64,000 nt of DNA from Arcicella sp040387735 (GTDB lineage: Bacteria; Bacteroidota; Bacteroidia; Cytophagales; Spirosomataceae). Of this stretch, positions 16,304-24,245 are shown one piece after another. Every line of letters starts with the position of its first letter. The stretch's first letter is position 1. The position numbers were made by a program, and so were the translations under genes. The DNA lies in contig JAZKDE010000138.1 in the NCBI GenBank assembly GCA_040387735.1, positions 1 through 64,000 of the forward strand, read 5' to 3'. The notes below the pieces were generated by a model. That model did not search any database. It was not told the origin of the DNA and saw only the letters and a program-made list of their open reading frames with translations.

Positions 16304-17257
16304 CTATACTACCGTATTTCTCAAAATACCAATTCCTTCAATTTCCAATTCTACTACGTCGCCAGGTTCAAGCGGACGGTGAACACCGAAGGCATTTTCA
16401 ATTAAACTTCCCCAACCCACAGTACCAGACCCCAAAATATCACCTGGCATCAAGTTTACGTTGTTTTCAGAAGCACGTTCAATCATTTGTTCGAAATTGT
16501 AATAAGCAGTTTTATAATTGCCCTCACAAATCGTCTGACCATTAATGCGAGATGTCATTTTTATATCAAAACGAGAACCTGCTACTTTTGGAATACGGAT
16601 TGGCTCTTGAAAAACACTTTCGTCCAACTCGATTCGGTATTGCTCCATTTCATCAGCCGTCACAATACAAGGACCAATGGCATTGGCAAAATCCTTTCCT
16701 TTGTGTGGTCCAAGTGGAATTTCCATCTCCACTTTTTGAATCGCTCTTGCCGTCCAATCGTTGAAAACAGTATATCCAAAAATATACGGCGTTGCTTCTT
16801 CTGCTTTAATATCTTTCCCTTTTTTACCGATGATACAAGCGATTTCTAACTCAATATCCATTTTCGTTTCTTTGGTCGGACGCTTAATCTCATCCTCTGG
16901 CCCATAAATGGCTTGGTGATTGGTGAAATAGAAAATCGGCATATCATACCATGCAGCTCCGATTGTATGTCCGAAACTGCGAGAAGCATTTTGCATGTGC
17001 ATCTCAAAACCGATGTAGTCTCTAAAACTACGTGGATTTGGTAGTGGGGCTAATAATTTAATGTCAGTCAGTTGATAATGTGGCTGTACATCGCCCAAAG
17101 CCTTAATAATCATGAAATATTCTTCGTGATTATCAATGAATGTGAGCATATCAGTGGGCAATTTTTCACTTGTCAATTGCATATCCACAACAGCATCGCC
17201 AACCAACCAGCCAATACGACTTTCTTGATTTTTATTTAAAAATGTTACTAATTTCAT
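16304..17257 (-). CDS. fumarylacetoacetate hydrolase (FAH) family protein
   Basis: A 317-residue FAH-fold enzyme. The divalent-metal ligands are visible as E136/E138 (DIELEIAC) and D167 (FNDWTAR). It also has the family landmarks FRDYIGFE, GPCIVTADE, MTSRINGQ and MPGDILGSGTVGWG. Members hydrolyse or decarboxylate acylpyruvates and ring-cleavage products, or act as 2-oxo-dienoate hydratases. It is the last gene of the minus-strand meta-cleavage set, after the monooxygenase, the C-C hydrolase and the extradiol dioxygenase, so a late ring-fission step is expected. Confidence 0.92.
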   Translation of the reverse strand: MKLVTFLNKNQESRIGWLVGDAVVDMQLTSEKLPTDMLTFIDNHEEYFMIIKALGDVQPHYQLTDIKLLAPLPNPRSFRDYIGFEMHMQNASRSFGHTIGAAWYDMPIFYFTNHQAIYGPEDEIKRPTKETKMDIELEIACIIGKKGKDIKAEEATPYIFGYTVFNDWTARAIQKVEMEIPLGPHKGKDFANAIGPCIVTADEMEQYRIELDESVFQEPIRIPKVAGSRFDIKMTSRINGQTICEGNYKTAYYNFEQMIERASENNVNLMPGDILGSGTVGWGSLIENAFGVHRPLEPGDVVELEIEGIGILRNTVV

Positions 17258-17260
17258 CTT

Positions 17261-17342
17261 GATTTACGATTAATTCGATTTACGATTTACGATTTAAAGA
17301 AGTTCTACAAACATTCGTAAATCAAAAATCGTAAATCGTAAA
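17261..17342. repeat. tandem and inverted GATTTAC repeats
   Basis: Head-to-tail GATTTACGATT units (17265-17297) are matched by the inverse units TCGTAAATCGTAAAT at 17328-17342, forming a long hairpin in the FAH-monooxygenase spacer. Confidence 0.8.
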
Positions 17343-17348
17343 TGATAA

Positions 17349-18476
17349 TTATATCGGTGCTGTTAACGCCATACCTGTTTTACCCATCAGCATACCCGTA
17401 TTTGCCCCTTCTGGAAGTGGTTGGTCGTTGTATTCGAGTAACTCCCAAGCTCCTAACGTCTCAGAAACATCTACCACCATCATGCAACGTTCATGGCGAC
17501 GTTTCATATATCGCTCGAAAATCTCCTCAATTTCTCCTTCTTTCTGTAATTCTTCAATCAATACCACCGCATCTTCAATAGCTAAGGCAGCACCAGAACC
17601 TAATTGAGGAATTGTTGTATGAGCCGCATCACCCAACACAACTACCCTGTTTTTATACCAAGGTGCTGGCATTTTGAGGGTTTCTAATATTCGATAATTG
17701 ACCAATTTAGCATCGGCAACTTGCGGAATTAATTCTTGAACAAGCGGTACTGGATAAGCCGACATATAACCTTTTAGTTTCTCCACTAATTGGTCTTCTG
17801 GAATAATAGGGTTATCCCCTTCGGCAGAATTTAAAAATATATAACACAACTCATCCGTCATCGGAATAACCCCCAATTTGTGTTTTTTATTAAAGAAAAT
17901 ATACCCTGTATCTAAGTTTGCAGGACGCTTAAACGCATAACGCCAAACCGATAAACCTACATAATTTGGTTTGAAGTCACCAAAGATAAGTTTTCGTACT
18001 TTGGAGCTTACCCCATCGGCTGCAATCACAATATCATAGCTGCCTGTTGTACCATCGGTAAAAGTTACATTAGCAATATCTGGCTGATTATCAATATATT
18101 CTACGGTTACACCCATGCGATATATTATGCCAATTTTCTGAGCTTCTTCAAATAAAACATCGTGTAAGATTTTACGAGAGATTCCATTATGACTTGGAAA
18201 CCTACCGATTGGGGGCGTACCTGCTTCACCAATTTGGACACCGTGCGGTAAGCATAATTTTACTTTTCCATAAGGCGAACCTCTACGCATTGCCTCGTCT
18301 GCCACCCCAATAGCATCTAAAGCTCTGAGTGCGTTGGCTTGTTGTATGATACCCACTCCATAGACATTAAACTCCTTATGAAGTTCTATAACATCTACCT
18401 CAAAACCAGCTTTTTTTAAACCAATAGCAACGGACTGTCCACCAATGCCAGCTCCTACAACTAATATTTTTTTCAT
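17349..18476 (-). CDS. FAD-dependent aromatic monooxygenase
   Basis: A 375-residue class-A flavoprotein hydroxylase. It has the dinucleotide fold GAGIGGQSVAIGLKKAG at the N-terminus, the DG motif (VIAADGVSSKVR) and the flavin-ribityl motif GDAAHTTIPQLGSGAALAIEDA. It resembles salicylate, 6-hydroxynicotinate and 3-hydroxybenzoate hydroxylases, and is distinct from the PobA at 49653. Beside an extradiol dioxygenase it would make the catechol-type diol that the dioxygenase cleaves. FdeE plays this role in naringenin degradation; equivalence is inferred from the gene set. A 100-N gap lies just upstream of its start. Confidence 0.92.
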   Translation of the reverse strand: MKKILVVGAGIGGQSVAIGLKKAGFEVDVIELHKEFNVYGVGIIQQANALRALDAIGVADEAMRRGSPYGKVKLCLPHGVQIGEAGTPPIGRFPSHNGISRKILHDVLFEEAQKIGIIYRMGVTVEYIDNQPDIANVTFTDGTTGSYDIVIAADGVSSKVRKLIFGDFKPNYVGLSVWRYAFKRPANLDTGYIFFNKKHKLGVIPMTDELCYIFLNSAEGDNPIIPEDQLVEKLKGYMSAYPVPLVQELIPQVADAKLVNYRILETLKMPAPWYKNRVVVLGDAAHTTIPQLGSGAALAIEDAVVLIEELQKEGEIEEIFERYMKRRHERCMMVVDVSETLGAWELLEYNDQPLPEGANTGMLMGKTGMALTAPI

Positions 18477-18512
18477 AATGATGTATGTAAAAAAGCCCTA
18501 CCCTTAAAAGAA

Positions 18513-18612
18513 NNNNNNNNNNNNNNNNNNNNNNNNNNNNNNNNNNNNNNNNNNNNNNNNNNNNNNNNNNNNNNNNNNNNNNNNNNNNNNNNNNNNNNNN
18601 NNNNNNNNNNNN
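18513..18612. other. assembly gap (100 N)
   Basis: One hundred undetermined bases between the monooxygenase start and the alpha/beta-hydrolase stop; a standard scaffold-gap placeholder. Any small gene or terminator there is invisible. Confidence 0.99.
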
Positions 18613-18615
18613 GTC

Positions 18616-19728
18616 TTATTTTTTAATTTCGTTAGCTATCCAGTCGTACATATTAAATGACTTCGTAAAATCATCTACTGAACAGTGAGCCGAACCGCTT
18701 TCGTCTTTGGGTACAATTTCCATCACGTGCTTACACGTAAGAGCTTCGTTTACGTTATACGCATTTTCTACAAAATTCTGACGGTCATCTTCTCCATGAA
18801 GAATGTAGGTTGGGCATTGGATTTTTTCTGCCACGCCTTCCAAAGTAAATTCTTTGAGCCTCTCACGAGCCTCAGTCATGTTTTCTGCACCCACAATGTG
18901 CTGTACAATTTCCGCTAAAGGGTGATTATCTGGACGGTTTTTCCAAATATCATAATACGACCAAACTGCCCCGAAAATCATACAAACCTTAAAACGTGGC
19001 TCGAATGCGGCACAACGAGCCGCCATGTAACCACCCATTGAAACCGCCCCAATACCCACACGAGAAGTATCAACGTGTTCGCCAAGATTTTCGATGATAT
19101 AATCTAAAACTGCCGTTCCTGGTACATTATAGTCGTAGCGAGTATGCAAGTGATTGAGTCTTAAAGCCGCACCTTGTCCTGGGCCATCAACCGCCATCAT
19201 TGCAATGCCACGTTCGTTGAGATGTTGAGCAATACCAAAATATAATTCTTCAGCTAAGCTATCTAAACCACCAAACATCACCATGATAGGAGGGTTTACA
19301 ACACCACTTGGTTTGAACAAATATGCAGGTAAAGATGAACCTTCAAATGGGATTTCTAATTGCAATGGTTTTTCATCAAAAAGGTGAATAGCTTTAATGA
19401 ATGCATCACGGCATTTTAAGTAATATGGAATTTTACGTTCATCGTGTAAGTTCATAAAAAACTCACTGGTACGTAGGTAATTAAAGGCTCTTAGATAGGT
19501 TCTACGAGCAGATACGTTATGGCCGTCTTTTGCATATTGTTCTGCTTTTTCATAAACTTTATTGCCCATTTTAACCCAAGCCTTATTAAAACTTTCACGG
19601 TTAGCGGGGTCAATTTCACTGGCTACTTCTAATATTTCGGCAAATTCACCGCCACCGTAGTGAGCTTGTGTCAATGCTCTATTTACTTGATATGAGGGCA
19701 TATACTGCCCAGGAAAATAATGCCACAT
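18616..19728 (-). CDS. alpha/beta hydrolase, 2,6-dihydroxypseudooxynicotine hydrolase-like C-C hydrolase
   Basis: A 370-residue hydrolase with a helical N-terminal cap (~120 residues) before the core, the layout of the DHPON hydrolase/FrsA branch. The likely triad is S230 (GAVSMGGY), D314 or D315 (HGEDDRQ) and H348 (SGSAHCS). DPGQ-type turn appears as VDGPGQGAAL. Relatives cleave C-C bonds next to a ketone on aromatic or ring-opened substrates. It lies between the monooxygenase and the extradiol dioxygenase genes, so hydrolysis of the meta-cleavage product is the obvious role. Not a typical BphD/MhpC-type hydrolase. Confidence 0.87.
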   Translation of the reverse strand: MWHYFPGQYMPSYQVNRALTQAHYGGGEFAEILEVASEIDPANRESFNKAWVKMGNKVYEKAEQYAKDGHNVSARRTYLRAFNYLRTSEFFMNLHDERKIPYYLKCRDAFIKAIHLFDEKPLQLEIPFEGSSLPAYLFKPSGVVNPPIMVMFGGLDSLAEELYFGIAQHLNERGIAMMAVDGPGQGAALRLNHLHTRYDYNVPGTAVLDYIIENLGEHVDTSRVGIGAVSMGGYMAARCAAFEPRFKVCMIFGAVWSYYDIWKNRPDNHPLAEIVQHIVGAENMTEARERLKEFTLEGVAEKIQCPTYILHGEDDRQNFVENAYNVNEALTCKHVMEIVPKDESGSAHCSVDDFTKSFNMYDWIANEIKK

Positions 19729-19732
19729 ATAT

Positions 19733-19911
19733 TTTAATGATGAGTTATGAATGATAAATTATGAATGTTGCGATGAAATGTTTTAAAATAAAAACATACA
19801 ACAGCGTCCATAAATTATAATTATTTTAAAATCTAAATGATAAATTATGAGTTTTGGAACGATATGTTTCTGAGTAAATTCATCACTCATCATTCATCAC
19901 TCATAATTATT
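19733..19911. repeat. intergenic inverted repeat (ATGAGTTATGAATG family)
   Basis: GATGAGTTATGAATGATAAA (from 19740) faces CATTCATCACTCATAATTAT (ending ~19910), with internal repeats of GATAAATTATGA. It fills the spacer between the hydrolase and dioxygenase genes and has no coding content. Confidence 0.65.
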
Positions 19912-20892
19912 TTAAATGTCCACAGGTTTGCTAAGTCCACCAATTTTACCTTTATCCATTTCAGCGAATGGATTGGTTAAACCCCAAGCATCGTTTGGAT
20001 TATCCTTTAAATAGTGAACGTCAGGCCCGTGGTCTGGAGCAAAAATTAGTCTGGCACAAGCATAAATTTCTAATAAAATACCTGTGTACGGTTCCATAAT
20101 ATAGAAGAAGAAACCCTCATCGGCTTTATGACGAGTTGGCGCTCCCCAAACGCTGGTATAGCCTTTTTCAGTGAACCAATCTAAAGCTAAAAGTACCTCT
20201 TCACGACTATCTAAATTATAGCAAATATGGTTTAAATGCCCTTGACCAGGTTCTAAATTAGGGTCGGTAAAAACGGCAATATCATGTGAAAGATTGCCGA
20301 TTGTCCATAAACCCCCAATAGGAGGAATTTGGTCATTGATACGAATTTCATCGGGATTTTTCAAGCCCATTCCTTGCCAAAATGCTTTTTCTTTAGCGTA
20401 CTGAAATTTTGAAACCAAATAAGTAACATGGTCAAATCGACGAGGATTTGCCCCCAATCTTCTATTACTTGCGTATCTATCAGCGTAAATACTTTTTTTC
20501 TCGCCCGTTTCTCTCAACCAAACTACATCCCAAAATACTTCGTGCGTGTGTCCATCGGGCGAATAGAAACGGTACGCTTTTCCACGGCCTAAATCTGCAT
20601 CAACCCAACCAATGCCCGCTCCGATGCTTTCCAAATATTGAACGCATTCTTCCAACGCTTCAGCACTATCGGCACGCCAGCCGATTTGCCCCATACCTTT
20701 TCTGTCTGATTGCGTAATTTTTAAGGTATGATGAAAATAATCGCCCCAAGCTCTTAAATAAACAGAGTTTTCATCACGCCCCGTTAAATCCATTCCCACG
20801 ATGTCGGTATAAAATCGGGTAGTTTCGTTAATATCTGTACTTAATAACTCAATGTGAGCCATTTGCGATAAGTAATGCGGATTCTTCGCCAT
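19912..20892 (-). CDS. extradiol ring-cleavage dioxygenase (VOC family, catechol 2,3-dioxygenase-like)
   Basis: A 326-residue protein with two VOC modules (residues ~8-125 and ~150-280). The 2-His-1-carboxylate iron site of type I extradiol dioxygenases is complete in the second module: H155 (RFDHVTY), H222 (GHLNHICYN) and E275 (ILLEIYA). The N-terminal module also has HIELL and GHTHEVFWD. It should open a catechol-type ring next to the diol. Neighbours are an FAD hydroxylase, a C-C hydrolase and an FAH hydrolase, so this is the central step of a meta-cleavage pathway. FdeC of the naringenin pathway is a functional parallel. Confidence 0.93.
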   Translation of the reverse strand: MAKNPHYLSQMAHIELLSTDINETTRFYTDIVGMDLTGRDENSVYLRAWGDYFHHTLKITQSDRKGMGQIGWRADSAEALEECVQYLESIGAGIGWVDADLGRGKAYRFYSPDGHTHEVFWDVVWLRETGEKKSIYADRYASNRRLGANPRRFDHVTYLVSKFQYAKEKAFWQGMGLKNPDEIRINDQIPPIGGLWTIGNLSHDIAVFTDPNLEPGQGHLNHICYNLDSREEVLLALDWFTEKGYTSVWGAPTRHKADEGFFFYIMEPYTGILLEIYACARLIFAPDHGPDVHYLKDNPNDAWGLTNPFAEMDKGKIGGLSKPVDI

Positions 20893-20935
20893 TTTTAAGA
20901 TTTATTTTTTTGAAATATTCAAATTAATTATTGTA

Positions 20936-20943
20936 CAAATCTA
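20936..20943 (-). promoter_or_regulatory. possible -7 element before the extradiol dioxygenase
   Basis: On the minus strand this reads TAGATTTG, matching the Bacteroidota -7 consensus TAnnTTTG, 44 bp upstream of the start. No clear -33 TTTG at the usual distance, so support is weak. Confidence 0.35.
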
Positions 20944-21127
20944 CTATTCAAAATAACTGATTTGTTAATCATTTTTAATCTAATAATATTCAAAATCAAT
21001 CCTTTCTTAAAATGAGAGAGAATTTATGGGGAGAATTTTATTCAAAAATAGAATAATGAGAAGAAGTGTTAATTAGAAAATGAAATGGAGAAGAATCATT
21101 TGAAGTTTTCTCTAAAATAATTTAGGG

Positions 21128-21168
21128 AAAATTGGTCACGTTGAACGCATTGAAACGTGACCAATTTT
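21128..21168 (-). terminator. terminator after the SDR/SMP-30 pair
   Basis: A perfect 15-bp stem, AAAATTGGTCACGTT (21128-21142) with AACGTGACCAATTTT (21154-21168), six bases past the SDR stop. Confidence 0.85.
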
Positions 21169-21173
21169 AATGC

Positions 21174-21944
21174 TTAATTACCGTCACTAATAGTTGTTCC
21201 GCCATCAATAATGATATTTTGACCTGTCATAAAACCGCCCGCTTTTGAGGCGAGTAAAAGGGCGACACCCGCAATTTCTGCTACTTTCCCAATTCTTCGT
21301 AAAGGCGTTAACAGTAACCTTTTTTCCATAATTTCAGCATTTGAAGTTAGAGGTTTGGCAAATTCTGTATCAATTACGCCAGGAGAAATACTGTTTATTC
21401 GGATATTATCGGGTCCAAATTCTACGGCAAGATTTCTCGCTAATTGTGCTAATCCAGCCTTTGAAATGCCATAAAGTCCTAAACTTTTATTACCTCTTAC
21501 GCCCGCAATACTGGATAAATAAATGATGGAGCCACCTTTCTTTTCCTGCATTTTAGGAATGACCAATTTGGTTAAATAAATGACACTTTGCAGGTTTATT
21601 TGCATTGTTTTTTCAAAGTTTTCGGAATTTATTTCCAAGAATGAACCTGTAAAAGCGATACCTACGCAACAAACCAGAATGTCAATTTGACCAACTTTTG
21701 AAGAGATTTTACTGAAGAGAAAATCAATTTCTTCCTTTTTAGAAACGTCGCAAGGTATTGAAAATGCTAAAATTCCTTTGGCTTTAAATTCCTTTAAAAC
21801 GCTTTGACAAGCATCATTATCATTACTCGAAATAATAATTTTTGCTCCATACAAACCCAAAATTTCAGCAATAGCTTTGCCCATTCCTGAGCTTGAGCCC
21901 GTTATTAAAGCGGTTTTACCCGATAAATTAAATAAATCTTTCAT
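21174..21944 (-). CDS. SDR family oxidoreductase, coupled to the SMP-30 gene
   Basis: A 256-residue SDR from ATG 21944. It has TGSSSGMGKAIA (NAD(P) binding), a Ser in YLSSIAGVRG, YGISKAGL (Tyr-Lys pair) and INSISPGVIDTEFAKP. The start overlaps the stop of the upstream lactonase gene by 4 bp (ATGA), and this fixes the start against a longer open frame to 22073. SDR plus SMP-30 pairs typically oxidise a sugar or cyclic alcohol to a lactone and open it, as in non-phosphorylative rhamnose or fucose catabolism. Close kin include gluconate 5-dehydrogenase-like and 3-oxoacyl-ACP-reductase-like proteins, so substrate is uncertain. Confidence 0.88.
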   Translation of the reverse strand: MKDLFNLSGKTALITGSSSGMGKAIAEILGLYGAKIIISSNDNDACQSVLKEFKAKGILAFSIPCDVSKKEEIDFLFSKISSKVGQIDILVCCVGIAFTGSFLEINSENFEKTMQINLQSVIYLTKLVIPKMQEKKGGSIIYLSSIAGVRGNKSLGLYGISKAGLAQLARNLAVEFGPDNIRINSISPGVIDTEFAKPLTSNAEIMEKRLLLTPLRRIGKVAEIAGVALLLASKAGGFMTGQNIIIDGGTTISDGN

Positions 21945-22984
21945 CGCCAATGAATCATTTTTTGTCCAGCTATGGGACTTTGAAAATATGGAATTCGAGT
22001 ACCTCTTAAACTTCCTAAATAAACGGTTTTCATATCTTTTCCACCGAAACTTAAACTTGCCATCCAAGGACATAATATTCCTTGAACCGAACTTAAGATT
22101 TCACCCGTTAAAGTTCGGTTTTGATAATGTTCAAAAAGCGTTTTTTTCGATTCAGAATTGCTGTCGTCTAATAACATTAATTCTTCGCCTTCGGGAGTAA
22201 TGGCAATTAATTGGTCGGTGAAAATTAAGGTAATCCAAAGGTTTCCGAAAGTGTCAAAAGCAAATCCGTCGGGAAAACCGCTTACGTTGGCGTAAACCTC
22301 TTGGTCGTATAAATCACCGTTGGGTTTTATTCGTAATCTTGAAATTTTATGAGCGGTACTTTCAACCACGTATAGCCATTCTTCGTTATCATCAAAACGG
22401 ATTTCATTTGTACCACAAAAGCCTTCTGCTACAATTTTAACGCCATTTTCGTCCATCAAAGCAATGTACCCATCGGTAGCTCTTGTGTTTAATTGTTCCG
22501 TCCAAGGATTGGTTTTTGTGGTAACTGTAAACCAAATTCTACCTTTAGAATCCCTCAATGGGAAATTGGTTTTGCCCAAAGGTTTACCTTCAATTTCCGT
22601 CAAGATTATTGCTAATTCACCCTCACGAGTCATTATTTCGAGGTGGTCGGTTCCCCAGTTAGCGATGATAAAATTACCGTTTTTATCGAAGCATAAACCG
22701 TTTGGCAACGAACCTTTAGAAAGAACATAACGGTTTTCCAGATTTGATAATTTTTCAAAACTCGTCAAATCTGCTTCGGTATAAGATGTGATAATTTCTT
22801 GCAAACCATCGTGGTTCAATTTCACTACACCACCACGTGCATCTGCTGTCCAAACAGTGCCGTTTGGTTCAGTCAAAATACATTCGGGACGTTGTAAATC
22901 TTTACCAAGAAACTGAATTTCTTCTCTATTTACTTGCCAATTTTTGAGTGGATTTTGTGTATTAGATTTTATTAACATTTTCAC
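21941..22984 (-). CDS. SMP-30/gluconolactonase-like lactonase
   Basis: A 347-residue six-bladed propeller of the SMP-30/gluconolactonase/LRE family. Landmarks: PECILTEPNGTVWTADARGG (first metal-ligand Glu), SLPNGLCFDKNGNFIIANWG, NEIRFDDNEEWLYVVES (Asn) and FPDGFAFDTFGNLWIT (Asp), the Ca/Zn site of the family. No signal peptide. Probably hydrolyses an aldono- or aryl-lactone formed by the overlapping SDR. Two Met codons at 22984 and 22978 are both possible starts. A minus-strand -7 element (TACCTTTG) lies at 23005-23012. Confidence 0.88.
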   Translation of the reverse strand: MKMLIKSNTQNPLKNWQVNREEIQFLGKDLQRPECILTEPNGTVWTADARGGVVKLNHDGLQEIITSYTEADLTSFEKLSNLENRYVLSKGSLPNGLCFDKNGNFIIANWGTDHLEIMTREGELAIILTEIEGKPLGKTNFPLRDSKGRIWFTVTTKTNPWTEQLNTRATDGYIALMDENGVKIVAEGFCGTNEIRFDDNEEWLYVVESTAHKISRLRIKPNGDLYDQEVYANVSGFPDGFAFDTFGNLWITLIFTDQLIAITPEGEELMLLDDSNSESKKTLFEHYQNRTLTGEILSSVQGILCPWMASLSFGGKDMKTVYLGSLRGTRIPYFQSPIAGQKMIHWR

Positions 22985-23290
22985 TATTCTGTTAAAATAT
23001 AATACAAAGGTAAGATTTTGTAAAGATTACTGTTAGTCAAAAACAGTCCGATACTATTCTGAATCACTACATTTGTACAATGAATATTCTATCAGGTAGT
23101 ATTTTTGTTCACGGAGACTAAAAGAATTTGTTTGGGAGAAGGAAGAGAAATGGAGTTTCTAATTAGGTGCAAAAATGTGCTTTATATACTCAAACGGAAG
23201 TCGTCGTTCAAAACGATGACTTCCATCACGGACAAATTTCAAAATATGGAGTCCAAAGAGTTACTAAAAGGTATGGTTTTTAAAAATAAT
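22985..23290. other. 306-bp spacer with promoter and a hairpin
   Basis: Holds the minus-strand -7 element TACCTTTG (23005-23012) for the lactonase gene and a 13-bp stem with one mismatch, GGAAGTCGTCGTT (23197-23209) with AACGATGACTTCC (23212-23224), possibly the terminator of the CE1 gene. A plus-strand frame at 23105-23383 runs into that gene and is not supported. Confidence 0.6.
23005..23012 (-). promoter_or_regulatory. -7 promoter element before the lactonase-SDR pair
   Basis: Reads TACCTTTG on the minus strand, an exact TAnnTTTG match, 21 bp before the lactonase ATG. A TTTG lies ~25 bp further upstream (23038-23041), slightly beyond usual spacing. Confidence 0.55.
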
Positions 23291-24157
23291 CTATGGCATT
23301 TGTCTTTTGAAAAATGCCCAAGCTTCCAAATAAACATCAATATCGTTGGGATAATCGTGCCTTCCGCCAATCACTTTCAATAAAGTAACTTCGGGTTTAT
23401 TTTTCTCTTTAAAAGTATAACGTTCAATCGTTTTGCCGTCATTGGGATCGTTATCAGGAATATTTTCCATTTTAGGCGTGCCTTTGTAACCTGCTAAAGA
23501 AGACCAATATTCAAAAGTACGATTGGTAGAACGGACAAAACCCAAGCTAAGATTATTCTGAATAATGACTTCGCCACCATCATAAGGATTCGTTTTATCC
23601 GCCGTTCCGTTAATAATCATCACAGGAATTGGCGTATGTTTTTCGGCACAGTCGATGTTATTGGTATCGGGTAAATTAGCGATAATTGCCGTAATTGCTT
23701 TGAATTTTTCGGGCATGGTTAAGCCCAATTTATAAGCCATGTGTCCACCACCTGATGTTCCAACGGCAAAAATCTTTTTGGCATTAATTTTATAGTGCTT
23801 CTCAAAATACTCAATCATTAAACTGAAAAAGGCATTTTCGTTGATATTTTCTAAGTTAGCAGCTGAGTTTGCCGTTTTTCTACATTCATTCCAGAATTTC
23901 TTGTAGCCGTCGGGATAGACCAATAAAATGTTTTCGGTAGGAGCGATGGCTTCTAATTTTTTTGCTCCCATTCTATTCTGTAAACCGTTTCCACCCGAAC
24001 CATGCAAGACGAATATTAATGACGCATTGGCTTTGGCAGGTTTCAAAAAATGGAAAGTTCGGTAATGTCCTTCAATCAAAATTGAGTCGTTGATAATTTG
24101 ACTTTTGGCTGAAAGTGTTGAAATGATGAATGCTAAAATGAATGCGTATTTTGTCAT
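23291..24157 (-). CDS. secreted CE1/PHB-depolymerase-like esterase (feruloyl esterase candidate)
   Basis: A 288-residue secreted esterase with an N-terminal signal peptide (residues 1-19, ending AKSQ). Core motifs: FVLHGSGGNG (oxyanion), VGTSGGGHMAYKLG with S135 as nucleophile, D187 (INGTADKTNPYDGG) and the late His in GGRHDYP. This is the pattern of the LpqC/CE1 branch that includes feruloyl and acetylxylan esterases. It follows the PQQ dehydrogenase gene on the same strand. It could remove hydroxycinnamoyl or acetyl decorations from glycosides. Specificity not readable from sequence. Confidence 0.85.
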   Translation of the reverse strand: MTKYAFILAFIISTLSAKSQIINDSILIEGHYRTFHFLKPAKANASLIFVLHGSGGNGLQNRMGAKKLEAIAPTENILLVYPDGYKKFWNECRKTANSAANLENINENAFFSLMIEYFEKHYKINAKKIFAVGTSGGGHMAYKLGLTMPEKFKAITAIIANLPDTNNIDCAEKHTPIPVMIINGTADKTNPYDGGEVIIQNNLSLGFVRSTNRTFEYWSSLAGYKGTPKMENIPDNDPNDGKTIERYTFKEKNKPEVTLLKVIGGRHDYPNDIDVYLEAWAFFKRQMP

Positions 24158-24245
24158 GGGTTTAATGAGATTTTATGGAATTGGTTAATGAAAAAAGCAA
24201 GTTTGTAATCAATCACTAAATCATAACTCACTAATTCACTCAATA

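Noticed and set aside
17261..17342. GATTTACG repeats considered as a CRISPR array
   Set aside because: Units are ~11 bp, tandem and inverted without unique spacers, and no cas genes are present.
18616..18918. Plus-strand frame at 18685-18918
   Set aside because: Antisense to the alpha/beta hydrolase, whose catalytic His and Asp codons lie in this stretch.
23105..23383. Plus-strand frame of 92 codons between the lactonase and CE1 genes
   Set aside because: Its last third lies antisense inside the CE1 esterase gene, the composition is not protein-like, and it covers a hairpin.
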